64,000 nt of DNA from an uncultured Flavobacteriales bacterium (GCA_905480145.1 CAJQPA010000001.1:1-64000); one strand, 5' to 3'; shown: positions 34,651 through 43,907, counted from the first letter of the stretch. Program-made: numbers and translations. The notes: generated by a model not told the origin, from the sequence alone.

Positions 34651-36680
34651 TAATTAAACAACTATTTTTAGTTACTGCATTATTTTTAATCGCTTCTTGC
34701 TCTTCAGCACAGCAATATTCTTCGAAAAATAAAAAAGCTATCAAACTTTTTGAAATGGGAAAAAGTGAGCCCAGCAATACAATCGATGAAAGAACTCACA
34801 CCCCAAATTTCAGAGGTGGCCTGGTGTATTTAAACCAAGCAATAGAAAAAGACCCTAGTTTTTGGGAGGCTCATATGGTCGCTGGAGAATTTTGCGAAAC
34901 TTTAGGAGATTACAGAGCCGCTATAGATCATTACAAAAAAGCTTTAGCCATTAATCCACAAAGAAACACTACTGGAAGTAGCTATTTCTTTTTAGCGAAT
35001 TTAGAACAAGCTGTGGGTGATTATGACAATGCTATTCGGAATATTGACTTTTTTCAACAATTTAGAAATGCCAACCCAGAATTAATCAAAAAATCGCATG
35101 AAATTCGCGCTAATTGTGTTTTTGCAAAAGAATCAATGCTAGCACCAATTCAGTTTAACCCTATGAATATTGGTCCTGGAATTAATACTGCTCAGCCTGA
35201 ATACTTCCCAACAATTACTGTTGATGGAAAAACCATTCTCTTCACAAGAAGAATAAAAGATGGTCGTGTTCGAGGAGAAATTGCAGAACAAGAAGATTTT
35301 TTTGTTTCTCAATTAGGTACTAATAACATTTGGGGCACTGCAGTTGCGATGCCTTCCAATATTAACACAATCAATAACGAAGGCGCTCCCACTCTAGCAC
35401 CAGATGGAAGGTCATTGATTTTTGTTGCATGTCCAGATATGGCTACGGGAAAAAACTATGGTGAAAATCGTCAAGGATATGGCAGTTGTGATTTATTCTT
35501 TACAAAAAAGCTTGGCAGCCGATGGAGTAATCCAAAGAACTTATCTGCAAACATCAACTCATACAACTGGGAAACACAACCGTCATTATCATCAGATGGG
35601 AAAACAATGTATTTTATTAGAGGAATCAAAAGCCGTGGACAAACCAACAATTCGGACATATACGTAGCACGTAAAAGAGCTGATGGGAATTGGGGTACTG
35701 CTGAAAGGCTACCTGATCATATCAACACACCGAATAAAGAAGAGTCTGTATTGATTCATCCAGATGGTAAAACACTTTATTTTGCTTCAAAAGGTCATGT
35801 AGGAATGGGAGGAACCGATTTATTTGTTTCTAGAATGGATGCCAATGGTAATTGGGGGAAACCACAAAACCTGGGCTATCCAATAAACACAAAATATGAT
35901 GAGAATTCTCTAATGGTTTCTCCAGATGGTGAAATTGCTTTTTTTGCATCTGACAGAGAAGGCGGCTATGGAGGATTAGATATCTATTATTTTGAAATGC
36001 CTGAGCATTTGCGTCCTACGAAAACACTTTATTTTGAAGGTCTAGTGTATGATATCAAAACGAGGAAACCCGTTCCTGGTAAATTCCAATTGGTTGATTT
36101 AGAAACAGGGAAAGAAGTAATCTATTCTGAGGCTGATAAAATTACGGGTGAATTCATGGTAACATTACCTACAGATAGAAAATATGCACTTAATGTATCA
36201 TATCCTGGTTACGCTTTCTTCTCTCAAAACTTTGACATGAAAAATCCTGATAATCTTGAAGCAATTCATATGGATGTACCTATGGTACCTTTATCAGACA
36301 ACGGAACAGAGTCCATTCTTCTAGCAAATGTTTTCTTTGATTTGGACAAATCTATTTTGAGAAAAGAATCTTATGTCGAATTGAATAAATTAGTATCCTT
36401 CTTAAATGAGAATGAAAATATTCATATTGAGATTGGAGGCCATACTGACTCTAGAGGTGATGCCCAACACAACACTACTTTATCGAATAACAGAGCAAAA
36501 GCTGTTTTTGATTTCGCGATTAACAAAGGAATCTCTAAAGATCGTCTTTCGTATAAAGGATATGGATCAACAAAATCTGTTAATTCAGACGACGAAATTT
36601 CTAAGTTGGGTAGCAAGGCCGAAAAAGAAAAAGCTCATCAAGAGAATAGAAGAACTGAATATAAGATTGTTAAGAAGTAG
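34647..36680 (+). CDS. porE: PorE-like lipoprotein: TPR, PD40 propeller, CRD and OmpA domains
   Basis: A 677-residue lipoprotein (lipobox LIASC, Cys18). Domain order: TPR repeats (about 55-130), a PD40/WD40-like propeller with TVDGKTILFTRR, LAPDGRSLIFVAC, SSDGKTMYFIRG, HPDGKTLYFASKG and SPDGEIAFFASDREGGYGG (about 180-440), a carboxypeptidase-regulatory-like domain (about 460-550), and a C-terminal OmpA peptidoglycan-binding domain (DLDKSILRKESY, GGHTDSRGD, NRAKAV). This matches the architecture described for PorE of the T9SS, which anchors the secretion machine to the cell wall; Bacteroidota also carry paralogues, so the name is provisional. It overlaps queE by 4 nt. Confidence 0.8.
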   Translation: MIIKQLFLVTALFLIASCSSAQQYSSKNKKAIKLFEMGKSEPSNTIDERTHTPNFRGGLVYLNQAIEKDPSFWEAHMVAGEFCETLGDYRAAIDHYKKALAINPQRNTTGSSYFFLANLEQAVGDYDNAIRNIDFFQQFRNANPELIKKSHEIRANCVFAKESMLAPIQFNPMNIGPGINTAQPEYFPTITVDGKTILFTRRIKDGRVRGEIAEQEDFFVSQLGTNNIWGTAVAMPSNINTINNEGAPTLAPDGRSLIFVACPDMATGKNYGENRQGYGSCDLFFTKKLGSRWSNPKNLSANINSYNWETQPSLSSDGKTMYFIRGIKSRGQTNNSDIYVARKRADGNWGTAERLPDHINTPNKEESVLIHPDGKTLYFASKGHVGMGGTDLFVSRMDANGNWGKPQNLGYPINTKYDENSLMVSPDGEIAFFASDREGGYGGLDIYYFEMPEHLRPTKTLYFEGLVYDIKTRKPVPGKFQLVDLETGKEVIYSEADKITGEFMVTLPTDRKYALNVSYPGYAFFSQNFDMKNPDNLEAIHMDVPMVPLSDNGTESILLANVFFDLDKSILRKESYVELNKLVSFLNENENIHIEIGGHTDSRGDAQHNTTLSNNRAKAVFDFAINKGISKDRLSYKGYGSTKSVNSDDEISKLGSKAEKEKAHQENRRTEYKIVKK

Positions 36681-36696
36681 TTTTCTTAAGTCCCAC

Positions 36697-37476
36697 TTAA
36701 ACTGCAATTGAAGCATTAATCCCTAGCGATTTCAGTTGATGGGAAATATTGGACAATTCACAAATCGTCACTTTCTCCAGACCAGGCTGTGCAGTGGGTC
36801 TATCAATTGTATAAATGATTACTTGCTCGGGTTTAATCTCGATAATTTTTTCAATCCACTTCGCCACTTCATTTGGTGCAGTATTATCAATAATTTTGTC
36901 ATCTATCTCTCCTCGCACGAACATAGATTGAATAATCGGTGGTGAAGGAAAACTCTTAATTCGATCAATGGTTTTCTGCAAAGTTATACCTCCTAAGGGC
37001 TGATTTATCCTCTTAAACATAGACTCTGTGCCAGCATCTATTTTAAACATACATGAATCCACTTTCTTTAAAACATCGACTACAGAAGATTTATGAAGCA
37101 TCGCAGAGTTCGTTAAAACTACGACGTTTGCATCTGGCAAAAGAATATCTCTTGTTAGCAAGGTGTCCTTCACAATCTCTTCAAAATTTGGATGTAAAGT
37201 AGGCTCTCCATTACCCGCAAATGTTATTGAATCAATAGGATAGCTTTGATCCGACCAAAGGTTAATTTTTTCAATTAAATTATTGATTATCGTTTTAGAA
37301 GAAGGCAGTACACCCTTGATTTTATTGACTTTTTTTGTCCAGCCGCATTCGCAGTATATACAATTAAAGTTGCAAAATTTAGATCTAACAGGCAATAAAT
37401 TAATTCCCAAAGAAATTCCAAAACGACGACTTTTTACAGGCCCAAAAATAATCTCTTCAAATAAGTGTGGCTTCAT
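36697..37476 (-). CDS. Radical SAM protein of the COG0731 type
   Basis: A protein of about 259 residues starting at MKPHLFEE (ATG 37476). The iron-sulfur motif is in FCNFNCIYCECGW (CxxxCxxC, about residues 29-41), followed by ITFAGNGEPTLHPNFEEI (the GGEP-like SAM-binding region, about 86). COG0731-type enzymes act on RNA or proteins in various pathways; the exact reaction here is unknown. Its N-terminal LFGPVKSRRFGISLGI-like start is conserved in this subgroup. A 36-codon cysteine-rich mini-gene ends one base before the ATG (TAATATG), so translational coupling is likely. It converges with the PorE-like gene. Confidence 0.85.
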   Translation of the reverse strand: MKPHLFEEIIFGPVKSRRFGISLGINLLPVRSKFCNFNCIYCECGWTKKVNKIKGVLPSSKTIINNLIEKINLWSDQSYPIDSITFAGNGEPTLHPNFEEIVKDTLLTRDILLPDANVVVLTNSAMLHKSSVVDVLKKVDSCMFKIDAGTESMFKRINQPLGGITLQKTIDRIKSFPSPPIIQSMFVRGEIDDKIIDNTAPNEVAKWIEKIIEIKPEQVIIYTIDRPTAQPGLEKVTICELSNISHQLKSLGINASIAV

Positions 37477-37477
37477 A

Positions 37478-37588
37478 TTAGTAACATTTAAATTCAAAAA
37501 CAGTTTTACAACCTATGCAACAGAAATTGAACTTTTCAACTTCTACTTTATCTGACAGACAATTTTCTCCACAATGATCACATTTCAT
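37478..37588 (-). CDS. 36-residue cysteine-rich mini-protein resembling the CcoI/FixI N-terminal metal-binding motif
   Basis: A short reading frame with ATG at 37586-37588 and TAA at 37478-37480. Its pattern is CDHCGENC near the start and FCCIGCKTVFEF near the end: seven cysteines plus one His in 36 residues. The spacing CxHCGxxC...FCCxGCKTVxE is that of the first part of the metal-binding N-terminus of Bacteroidota CcoI/FixI copper-transporting P-type ATPases; nothing after that motif remains. It ends TAATATG into the radical SAM start. It may be a stand-alone zinc-ribbon or copper-binding peptide coupled to the radical SAM gene, or a decayed ATPase fragment. I favour a real small gene because the reading frame and coupling are intact. 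Confidence 0.6.
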   Translation of the reverse strand: MKCDHCGENCLSDKVEVEKFNFCCIGCKTVFEFKCY

Positions 37589-37704
37589 AACAAATGCAAA
37601 AATCGATTATTAATCTGTTGATAAAACTATGTTCTATCATGACGAAACATGATTATTATCAGAAAAAAACTTCGATATTTGCTGATATTTCCATAGTAAA
37701 CCAA

Positions 37705-39696
37705 ATGAAAAAATCTTCCGCCGCAACAAACTTTGATAAAGACAAAATTTATAAAACACTTTTTGACTCTGCAACGGAAGGCCTTGTGCTTGTGAATGAA
37801 TCAGGTGAGATAATCTTTACAAACAATAGCTTATCTGAAATGTTTGAATATGAGTATGAAGAGCTAGTTGGAGAAAAAATAGAAATCTTAATTCCCTCTG
37901 CATATCGAAAAAATCACGTTAAGAAAAGAGATGGATACAACAAAGCGCCTGAAAAAAGACAAATGGGAGCTGGAATCGACCTTATGGGAGTTAAAAAAAG
38001 TGGTTTGGAGTTTCCAGTTGAGATTAGTTTAAACAGTATTCCATTTGGATCTCAAAAAGCAGTAATGGGCCTAGTCACTGATATTTCTAAAAGAAGATTT
38101 ATTGAAAACGAAAACGAACAAATCAGAGAGGCTTTAAGAGCCCTGCATGAAATAACCTCTAATCAATCGATTTCTTTAACCAGTAAAATAAAGACACTAC
38201 TCCAATTCGGCAGTGATGAATTCAACTTATCAAATGGCAGTCTCCATAAATATGAAAGTGGAGGTTTTACTACTATTGAATCAAATAAAACTGAAAAAAA
38301 TCATTCAAGGCAACATGATTTGAACGAAAAAATGCACAACGTCATTAAAAGTAAACAAGTGGATTATAGTGATTCTGAGGTTTCACTATCGTTTAAAGGC
38401 ATTAAAATTTTTCTGGAAAACAATTTGTATGGCATTATCTGCTTTTACGGTGAACCAAACAAAAAAAATGACCATCATAAACTTGCTAAGGAACTATTAA
38501 AACTTATATCGGAAGCTATTTCTGGTGAATTATATCGCTCACAAGTTCAAATTAGCCTAGAAAATTTGAACAAAGAATTAGATGCACGAATCAAAAGCCG
38601 TACAGCTGAATTGGAAAAAAGTGAGAAGCTCTATATGGCAATTTCAAGAAATTTTCCGGACGGCTCCATTAATGTCCTAGACAAAGAATTAAACTACATT
38701 TTCGTAGAGGGAAAGGAATTGATTAATGATGATATTACAAGTGAATCATTAATAGGCTCAAGTTACATGAATAAAATACCTAAGGACAGTTCAGAAGGCG
38801 TTAGAGATTTATTCAAAGAAATTTTTCTTGGCGAAACACAGTCATTTGAAATTGAATTAAATAATAAATACTATCAAATAGATGCTGTTCCTCTTCATGA
38901 AGTTGACAATTCAATTGAACGAATTCTTGTCGTTGAGAGAAATATCACCATTCGAAAAGAGACGGAGCAAGAAATTGTAAAAACATTGGAAAAAGAACGT
39001 GAATTGAATGAATTAAAGACACGTTTCGTTTCTATGGCATCTCATGAATTTAGAACTCCTCTTGGGACCATACTTTCTTCTGCAACCCTAATCGGAAAGT
39101 ATGTTGAAACGAATCAGCAAAACAAAAGGGAGAAACATATCAATCGCATTAAGACATCCGTGAGTAACCTGACAAGTATTCTAAATGACTTTCTTTCCCT
39201 TGAAAAAGTTGAGGCAGGTAAAATCGATATTAACAGGAACTGGTTTGATATAAAATCCCTTTTCAGTAATACCGTTGATGAAATGCAGACCGTCTGCAAA
39301 CAGAACCAAATAATTCGATATGAGCATTTTGGCGAGTTACATTCATTTACCGATGAACTTCTAATGAAAAACATCCTGTTTAATTTAACTTCTAACGCGA
39401 TTAAATATTCAGGAGAGAATTCAATTATTTCAATTACATCTCAAAATTCAGAGGATGAATTATTGTTAACCATAGAAGATCAAGGCATAGGAATACCTGA
39501 GAAAGATCAAGGACATTTATTTGAGCGTTTTTTTAGAGCTAAAAATGCCACAAACATTCAAGGAACCGGATTAGGTCTTAATATTGTCAAAAAATATGTC
39601 AATTCTATGCATGGCACTATTGAGTATGAAAGCAAAGAAGGAATAGGAACAAAATTTATAATTCGCTTGCCACAAACTGAAAAATATGGACACTAA
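37705..39696 (+). CDS. PAS-domain sensor histidine kinase (soluble)
   Basis: A kinase of about 663 residues; in-frame ATGs exist at 37594 and 37639, but 37705 lies just before the first PAS domain and leaves room for a divergent promoter. Domains: PAS (FDSATEGLVLVNESGEIIF onward), a GAF-like region, a coiled coil (LDARIKSRTAELEKSEK), a second PAS, HisKA with SMASHEFRTPLGTIL (phospho-His codon 39043-39045), then HATPase with NLTSNAIKYS, DQGIGIP and GTGLGLNIVKKYV. No transmembrane segment, so it senses a cytoplasmic signal. The first PAS has LIPSAYRKNH, where the His falls at the position of the FixL heme ligand (BjFixL His200), but the FixL Arg220 position appears to be Ile, so heme binding is uncertain. 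The 3' end overlaps the regulator gene by 11 nt. Confidence 0.88.
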   Translation: MKKSSAATNFDKDKIYKTLFDSATEGLVLVNESGEIIFTNNSLSEMFEYEYEELVGEKIEILIPSAYRKNHVKKRDGYNKAPEKRQMGAGIDLMGVKKSGLEFPVEISLNSIPFGSQKAVMGLVTDISKRRFIENENEQIREALRALHEITSNQSISLTSKIKTLLQFGSDEFNLSNGSLHKYESGGFTTIESNKTEKNHSRQHDLNEKMHNVIKSKQVDYSDSEVSLSFKGIKIFLENNLYGIICFYGEPNKKNDHHKLAKELLKLISEAISGELYRSQVQISLENLNKELDARIKSRTAELEKSEKLYMAISRNFPDGSINVLDKELNYIFVEGKELINDDITSESLIGSSYMNKIPKDSSEGVRDLFKEIFLGETQSFEIELNNKYYQIDAVPLHEVDNSIERILVVERNITIRKETEQEIVKTLEKERELNELKTRFVSMASHEFRTPLGTILSSATLIGKYVETNQQNKREKHINRIKTSVSNLTSILNDFLSLEKVEAGKIDINRNWFDIKSLFSNTVDEMQTVCKQNQIIRYEHFGELHSFTDELLMKNILFNLTSNAIKYSGENSIISITSQNSEDELLLTIEDQGIGIPEKDQGHLFERFFRAKNATNIQGTGLGLNIVKKYVNSMHGTIEYESKEGIGTKFIIRLPQTEKYGH

Positions 39697-40744
39697 AATA
39701 TTAATCATCGAAGACAACCTCGAAATGAGGGAGAATATTCAGGAAATCTTGGAGCTTTCCGGATATGATGTTTCGACTGCTGAAAATGGAAAAGTTGGAG
39801 TTAAAATGGCCATAAGTTTAATCCCAAATTTAATTATTTGTGATATAATGATGCCAGAAATGGATGGATTTGAAACCTTATATGTTTTGAACCAAAACCA
39901 AAAAACTTCTTCAATTCCTTTCGTCTTTTTAACAGCAAAGTCAGAAAGGAGTGATTTGAGAAAAGGAATGAACCTCGGTGCTGATGATTATCTGATGAAG
40001 CCGTTCGACGAGATTGAATTATTAAGAGTTGTTGAAACGAGACTGAAGAAAAGAGAATCACTGCAATCAAGTATTAGTGAAGGTTCCGGCGATCTAAATG
40101 AATTCATAAGTAACTCTAGCAGTCTACTTGAGTTTAAAGAAGTATGTGCGACAAAACCAACCATTCAAATCAAAAAGAAAGAGTTTGTTTTTAGAGAGGG
40201 AGACACATCAAACTCTCTCTTTTTTATTAAGAAGGGTAAAATAAGAACGTCGAAAATTAACGTCGATTCAAAAGAATACACCACTGGTCTTTTTAAGCCA
40301 TTCGATTTTTTTGGTGCCAAGTCTCTCCTTCAAAAAATTCCACATCCAGAATCAGCAATTGCTTTGGAGGACTCTGAAATAGTACGAATTCATAAAGATG
40401 ATTTTTTATCGCTTATTTATAGTAATCGGAAAATTTCTACTCAGTTCATTTCAATATTGTCGGGACTTCTAATTCAAAAAGAGGAAGAACTCTTAAATCT
40501 TGCCTATAATTCTGTTCGTAAAAGAGTTGCTGATAGTTTACTTACTTTATTTGACAGGTATAGTGAGAAAGACGAAGATGTCTTTTCAATCTCAATTCCA
40601 AGGGATAGTTTAGCCAGTATAGTCGGTACATCAACAGAGTCTGTTATTCGAGTATTATCGGATTTCAAACAAGAGAAATTAATTGATATCAAAGTCAGTA
40701 ACATCAAGATTATTAATTTACCTGGATTGAAAAAAATTAAATAG
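39686..40744 (+). CDS. Response regulator with Crp/Fnr output (REC-cNBD-HTH_Crp)
   Basis: A 352-residue hybrid. Residues 1-120 are a receiver: acidic pair ED at 9-10, phosphorylation site Asp53 in ICDIMMPEMDGF, Lys105 in LMKPFDE. Residues about 155-260 form a cyclic-nucleotide-binding-like jelly roll (FVFREGDTSNSLFFIKKGKI), without the PRTA-like cAMP-binding signature, so ligand binding is doubtful. The C-terminal 80 residues are a Crp-type winged helix with SIPRDSLASIVGTSTESVIRVL (recognition helix). Control of Crp-like DNA binding by phosphorylation is inferred. It overlaps the kinase gene and sits 21 bp before a methyltransferase gene. Confidence 0.9.
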   Translation: MDTKILIIEDNLEMRENIQEILELSGYDVSTAENGKVGVKMAISLIPNLIICDIMMPEMDGFETLYVLNQNQKTSSIPFVFLTAKSERSDLRKGMNLGADDYLMKPFDEIELLRVVETRLKKRESLQSSISEGSGDLNEFISNSSSLLEFKEVCATKPTIQIKKKEFVFREGDTSNSLFFIKKGKIRTSKINVDSKEYTTGLFKPFDFFGAKSLLQKIPHPESAIALEDSEIVRIHKDDFLSLIYSNRKISTQFISILSGLLIQKEEELLNLAYNSVRKRVADSLLTLFDRYSEKDEDVFSISIPRDSLASIVGTSTESVIRVLSDFKQEKLIDIKVSNIKIINLPGLKKIK

Positions 40745-40765
40745 CCTTATTTCTTCGTACCAAGT

Positions 40766-41455
40766 ATGGCCAAAAACTTAATGAAGTCAACAAAAACTGA
40801 ATCTGTTAGAAAAAGAAAACCTTGGCCCACAAAGGATGCCATGGAACAAGTCTATGAATTGAATCTTTGGGGCAAGAATGATTCAGAGTTTTATTCAGGA
40901 GACGGATCTCATCATCCAGATATTATCAACCCATATATTGCAGCTGTAACTTCATTTTTAAAAACTTTTACTCCCTATCTTTCAATTTGCGACTTAGGAT
41001 GCGGCGATTTTAATGTCGGTAAACAATTGGTGCAGTTTAGTAAGAAATATATTGCTATTGATATTGTTTCAGGTTTAATCGAATATAATTCAAGTACTTT
41101 TAAAAAGAAAAACTTAGAATTCAAATGCTTGGATATAGCAATTGATGATCTACCTGCATGTGATTGTGCTATAATAAGGCAAGTATTGCAGCACTTATCC
41201 AATTCAGAAGTACAAAGTATCACAGAAAAACTAACTAACTTTAAATACATCATACTCACTGAACATCTTCCTAATGAAGAATTTGAACCGAACAAAGAGA
41301 TTATTTCAGGACAAGGAATTCGATTGAAAAAACGTAGCGGATTAGATCTATTAAGGCCTCCGTTTAACTTTAAAGTTAAAGAAGAAAAAACACTGTGCTC
41401 TTATTCACTGGAAGATAATAAAGGTATTATTGTGACTAGACTCTTGATTCTTTAA
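40766..41455 (+). CDS. Class I SAM-dependent methyltransferase, unknown substrate
   Basis: A 229-residue protein with the SAM-binding motif ICDLGCGDFNVGKQL (about residues 71-85), acidic strand-2 end YIAIDIVSG, and motif-IV-like CDCAIIRQVLQHLS (about 130). The N-terminus is basic (KSTKTESVRKRKPW). The protein is soluble, with no recognisable substrate domain; an in-frame ATG five codons downstream is another possible start. It follows the REC-Crp gene by 21 bp on the same strand, so it may belong to that two-component operon or be its target. It converges with the kinase/aminotransferase fusion gene. Confidence 0.78.
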   Translation: MAKNLMKSTKTESVRKRKPWPTKDAMEQVYELNLWGKNDSEFYSGDGSHHPDIINPYIAAVTSFLKTFTPYLSICDLGCGDFNVGKQLVQFSKKYIAIDIVSGLIEYNSSTFKKKNLEFKCLDIAIDDLPACDCAIIRQVLQHLSNSEVQSITEKLTNFKYIILTEHLPNEEFEPNKEIISGQGIRLKKRSGLDLLRPPFNFKVKEEKTLCSYSLEDNKGIIVTRLLIL

Positions 41456-41470
41456 AAATTAAATTTTCAA

Positions 41471-43732
41471 TTAATTATTCTCTGCTAGAACATCACCTAT
41501 CATTTCCACAACTTCTTTTGCATTCTCTTTACTAAAACACATCGGTGGTTTTGTTTTGATCACATTGTCAAATGGACCATCGGTACTAATCAAAATGAAT
41601 CGATTCCTTAACTCGTTTTTGATTTTATGGGCCAACTCAGTATTGGGCTTTCGAGACTTTTCGTGAACTATTTCTACACCAATAAACAACCCTGCCCCCC
41701 TCACATCGCCAATGCAAGGATATTTCTTCTTCAAATCATTGAAAAGCGATTGATAATAAAGACCCACATTCTTTGCATTTTCTTGCAGATCTTCTTCATC
41801 GATAACATCCAATACTGCACTTCCAATTGCACAAGAAACAGGGTTACCACCAAAAGAGCTAAAGAACTCTACCCCTTCTCCGAAAGAACTTGCAATTTCC
41901 TCAGTACAAATTACAGCACCCATTGGATGACTATTTCCCATGGGTTTTCCGATTACAACTATGTCAGGTATTACATTGTGCTGTTCAAACCCCCAATAAA
42001 CTTCTCCTAACCGACCGAATCCTGTTTGGACTTCATCGCTTATGCAGACGCCACCCTGCTCACGAATTGCAGGATAGATTTTACTCAAATAACCATGGGC
42101 CAAAGGCACTTGTCCGCCGCAACCAACAATAGGTTCTGTAATAAAAGCTGCGACTTTATCCGAACTTGCATTTAATTGATTAATAGTATCATTCGCATAT
42201 AATTCTCCAGCTTTTTCCTTTCTGGCATATTCTCCCCTGTAATTATCTGGAATGGTAGCTTTTAGAATGTGTGCTTTTTTTCCCTGCCCTTTCGGGTGAT
42301 TAAATTTGTAGTCGGAGATGTCTGTTGAAGCCTGCGTGTGCCCATGGTATCCATGCTCCATAACCATTATGTTCTCATGCCCCGTATGAACTTTCGCGAT
42401 TCTAATAGCTAAATCACTTGCTGCACTTCCTGAATTAACGAAGTAAACTTTAGTCAATACAGAAGGAAATTTCGACAACAGTTTAGAGGCATACTCTGCT
42501 AACTGAGGGTATACATAGCGTGTGTTTGTATTTAAAATAGCCATTTGTTTTTGCCCTGCTTCAACGACAGATGGATGCGAATGACCCACATGAGGTATAT
42601 TGTTATAAGCATCTAAATAAGTGTTCCCGGCAGCATCATACATATACTGAAAGGCAGACCTCATCATGTGAATAGGTTCTTTATAGCTCAATGAAACCAA
42701 TGGGCTCATGAACTGATGACGATCTGAAATTAATGCTGAAACATTTGGGGTAAAGACAGGCTTTAGTCCCGTTGCATTTCTGAAACGATTTTCAGCTCCA
42801 ATAGGATTTATTCTCAACCATTGGTGCAGGGACTTTAAGGCCGAAACTTCGCTCACTGAAGCATATTTATTTTCAGGATTCATTTTTCTTGAATGAGAAG
42901 AATTCAATATACTGGTGCAAAGCCGCGCAATAATCAAATAGTAAAGTACTTTCAATTCTTTCTCTTCCAATGGAATTACAGAATGATAGGCATTCACCAT
43001 CATTTCTGCCCAATCGAGTGGTTTCTCTTTCTCAAAGCAAACATATGAAATTGCTATCGCTAATTCACTGATTAACATTGAATGAGCTAGATCTCCAAAA
43101 TCTATAAGTCCTGTTATTTCTTTGTCGTTGCACAAAACATTCCAATCATTGGCATCATTGTGAATAACTTGCTTTCTTAATTCAGGAATCAATGGTATTA
43201 CCTCTTGTTTAAATTGTTGCAAGAAATAATGAATCACTTTTCTGTCTTGAACATTTTGAACATCTGATAAATACTTCTCATTTAAAAGGAAGTATTGTAA
43301 ATCCCATTCCCATACTCTCGACTTTGTAATGTAACTGTTAAATAACTGAAGTTCAACATCTAGTTTGGCTAATTCAGTTCCAAAAGAATGAATCATCTCC
43401 TTTGTATGCGCGACATCGACCATAAAGTCCCCTTCTAAAAATGTCAAGGCACGACAAATTAAATCTTGCCCTTCTATTTTTAATGTTTTGACAAATGATC
43501 CATCCAAGAAGGCCAAAGGAGATGGTGTTAAATTATTTGGATTGGTTTGAAGAGATAAAAGAGCATCTGTTTCTGTTATGACAAGATCAAATATTTCTTT
43601 GCTTGGCTCATATGTTTTAAATACGATTTTATCAGATTTTGAACTGACTAAATAGTTGATATTCTCGTAACCATTTAATTTTTTCACTGTGATGTCAGAG
43701 AGTCCTAATTCTGCTTCTATTAACGTTTTCAT
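41471..43732 (-). CDS. Bifunctional APH-family kinase / class III aminotransferase (phospho-lyase) fusion
   Basis: A 753-residue two-domain protein. Residues about 1-310 are an aminoglycoside-phosphotransferase/choline-kinase-like domain with VIHNDANDWNVL (catalytic loop) and GLIDFGDLAHS (metal-binding). Residues about 330-753 are a class III PLP enzyme: STDISDYKFNHPKG region, ISDEVQTGFGR and the Schiff-base Lys596 in VIGKPMGNSHPMG. From family knowledge, such kinase plus phospho-lyase fusions relate to hydroxylysine kinase with 5-phosphohydroxylysine phospho-lyase and to ethanolamine-phosphate phospho-lyase: phosphorylate an amino alcohol, then eliminate phosphate and ammonia. The related proteobacterial fusions often carry an M23 peptidase domain between the two; it is absent here. 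Substrate unresolved. Confidence 0.88.
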   Translation of the reverse strand: MKTLIEAELGLSDITVKKLNGYENINYLVSSKSDKIVFKTYEPSKEIFDLVITETDALLSLQTNPNNLTPSPLAFLDGSFVKTLKIEGQDLICRALTFLEGDFMVDVAHTKEMIHSFGTELAKLDVELQLFNSYITKSRVWEWDLQYFLLNEKYLSDVQNVQDRKVIHYFLQQFKQEVIPLIPELRKQVIHNDANDWNVLCNDKEITGLIDFGDLAHSMLISELAIAISYVCFEKEKPLDWAEMMVNAYHSVIPLEEKELKVLYYLIIARLCTSILNSSHSRKMNPENKYASVSEVSALKSLHQWLRINPIGAENRFRNATGLKPVFTPNVSALISDRHQFMSPLVSLSYKEPIHMMRSAFQYMYDAAGNTYLDAYNNIPHVGHSHPSVVEAGQKQMAILNTNTRYVYPQLAEYASKLLSKFPSVLTKVYFVNSGSAASDLAIRIAKVHTGHENIMVMEHGYHGHTQASTDISDYKFNHPKGQGKKAHILKATIPDNYRGEYARKEKAGELYANDTINQLNASSDKVAAFITEPIVGCGGQVPLAHGYLSKIYPAIREQGGVCISDEVQTGFGRLGEVYWGFEQHNVIPDIVVIGKPMGNSHPMGAVICTEEIASSFGEGVEFFSSFGGNPVSCAIGSAVLDVIDEEDLQENAKNVGLYYQSLFNDLKKKYPCIGDVRGAGLFIGVEIVHEKSRKPNTELAHKIKNELRNRFILISTDGPFDNVIKTKPPMCFSKENAKEVVEMIGDVLAENN

Positions 43733-43907
43733 TCTCTAAATTATTACCTATTCCAAATTAGTAAAACAATCGAGAAATAAAGTTAATAGAATTACGCTTG
43801 TTGTTTGGTAATCTTCTATAAAAGAAAGTTCAACTTTGTGTTTTATCTGTTTACTAAAGAGAAATTGATACGCAAAGAAAGATACTCATGATTCAGGACG
43901 AAACAAC

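Noticed and set aside
41627-42010. 127-codon plus-strand frame antisense to the kinase/aminotransferase fusion
   Set aside because: It covers the PLP-lysine region of the fusion gene on the opposite strand; no family match and no start context.
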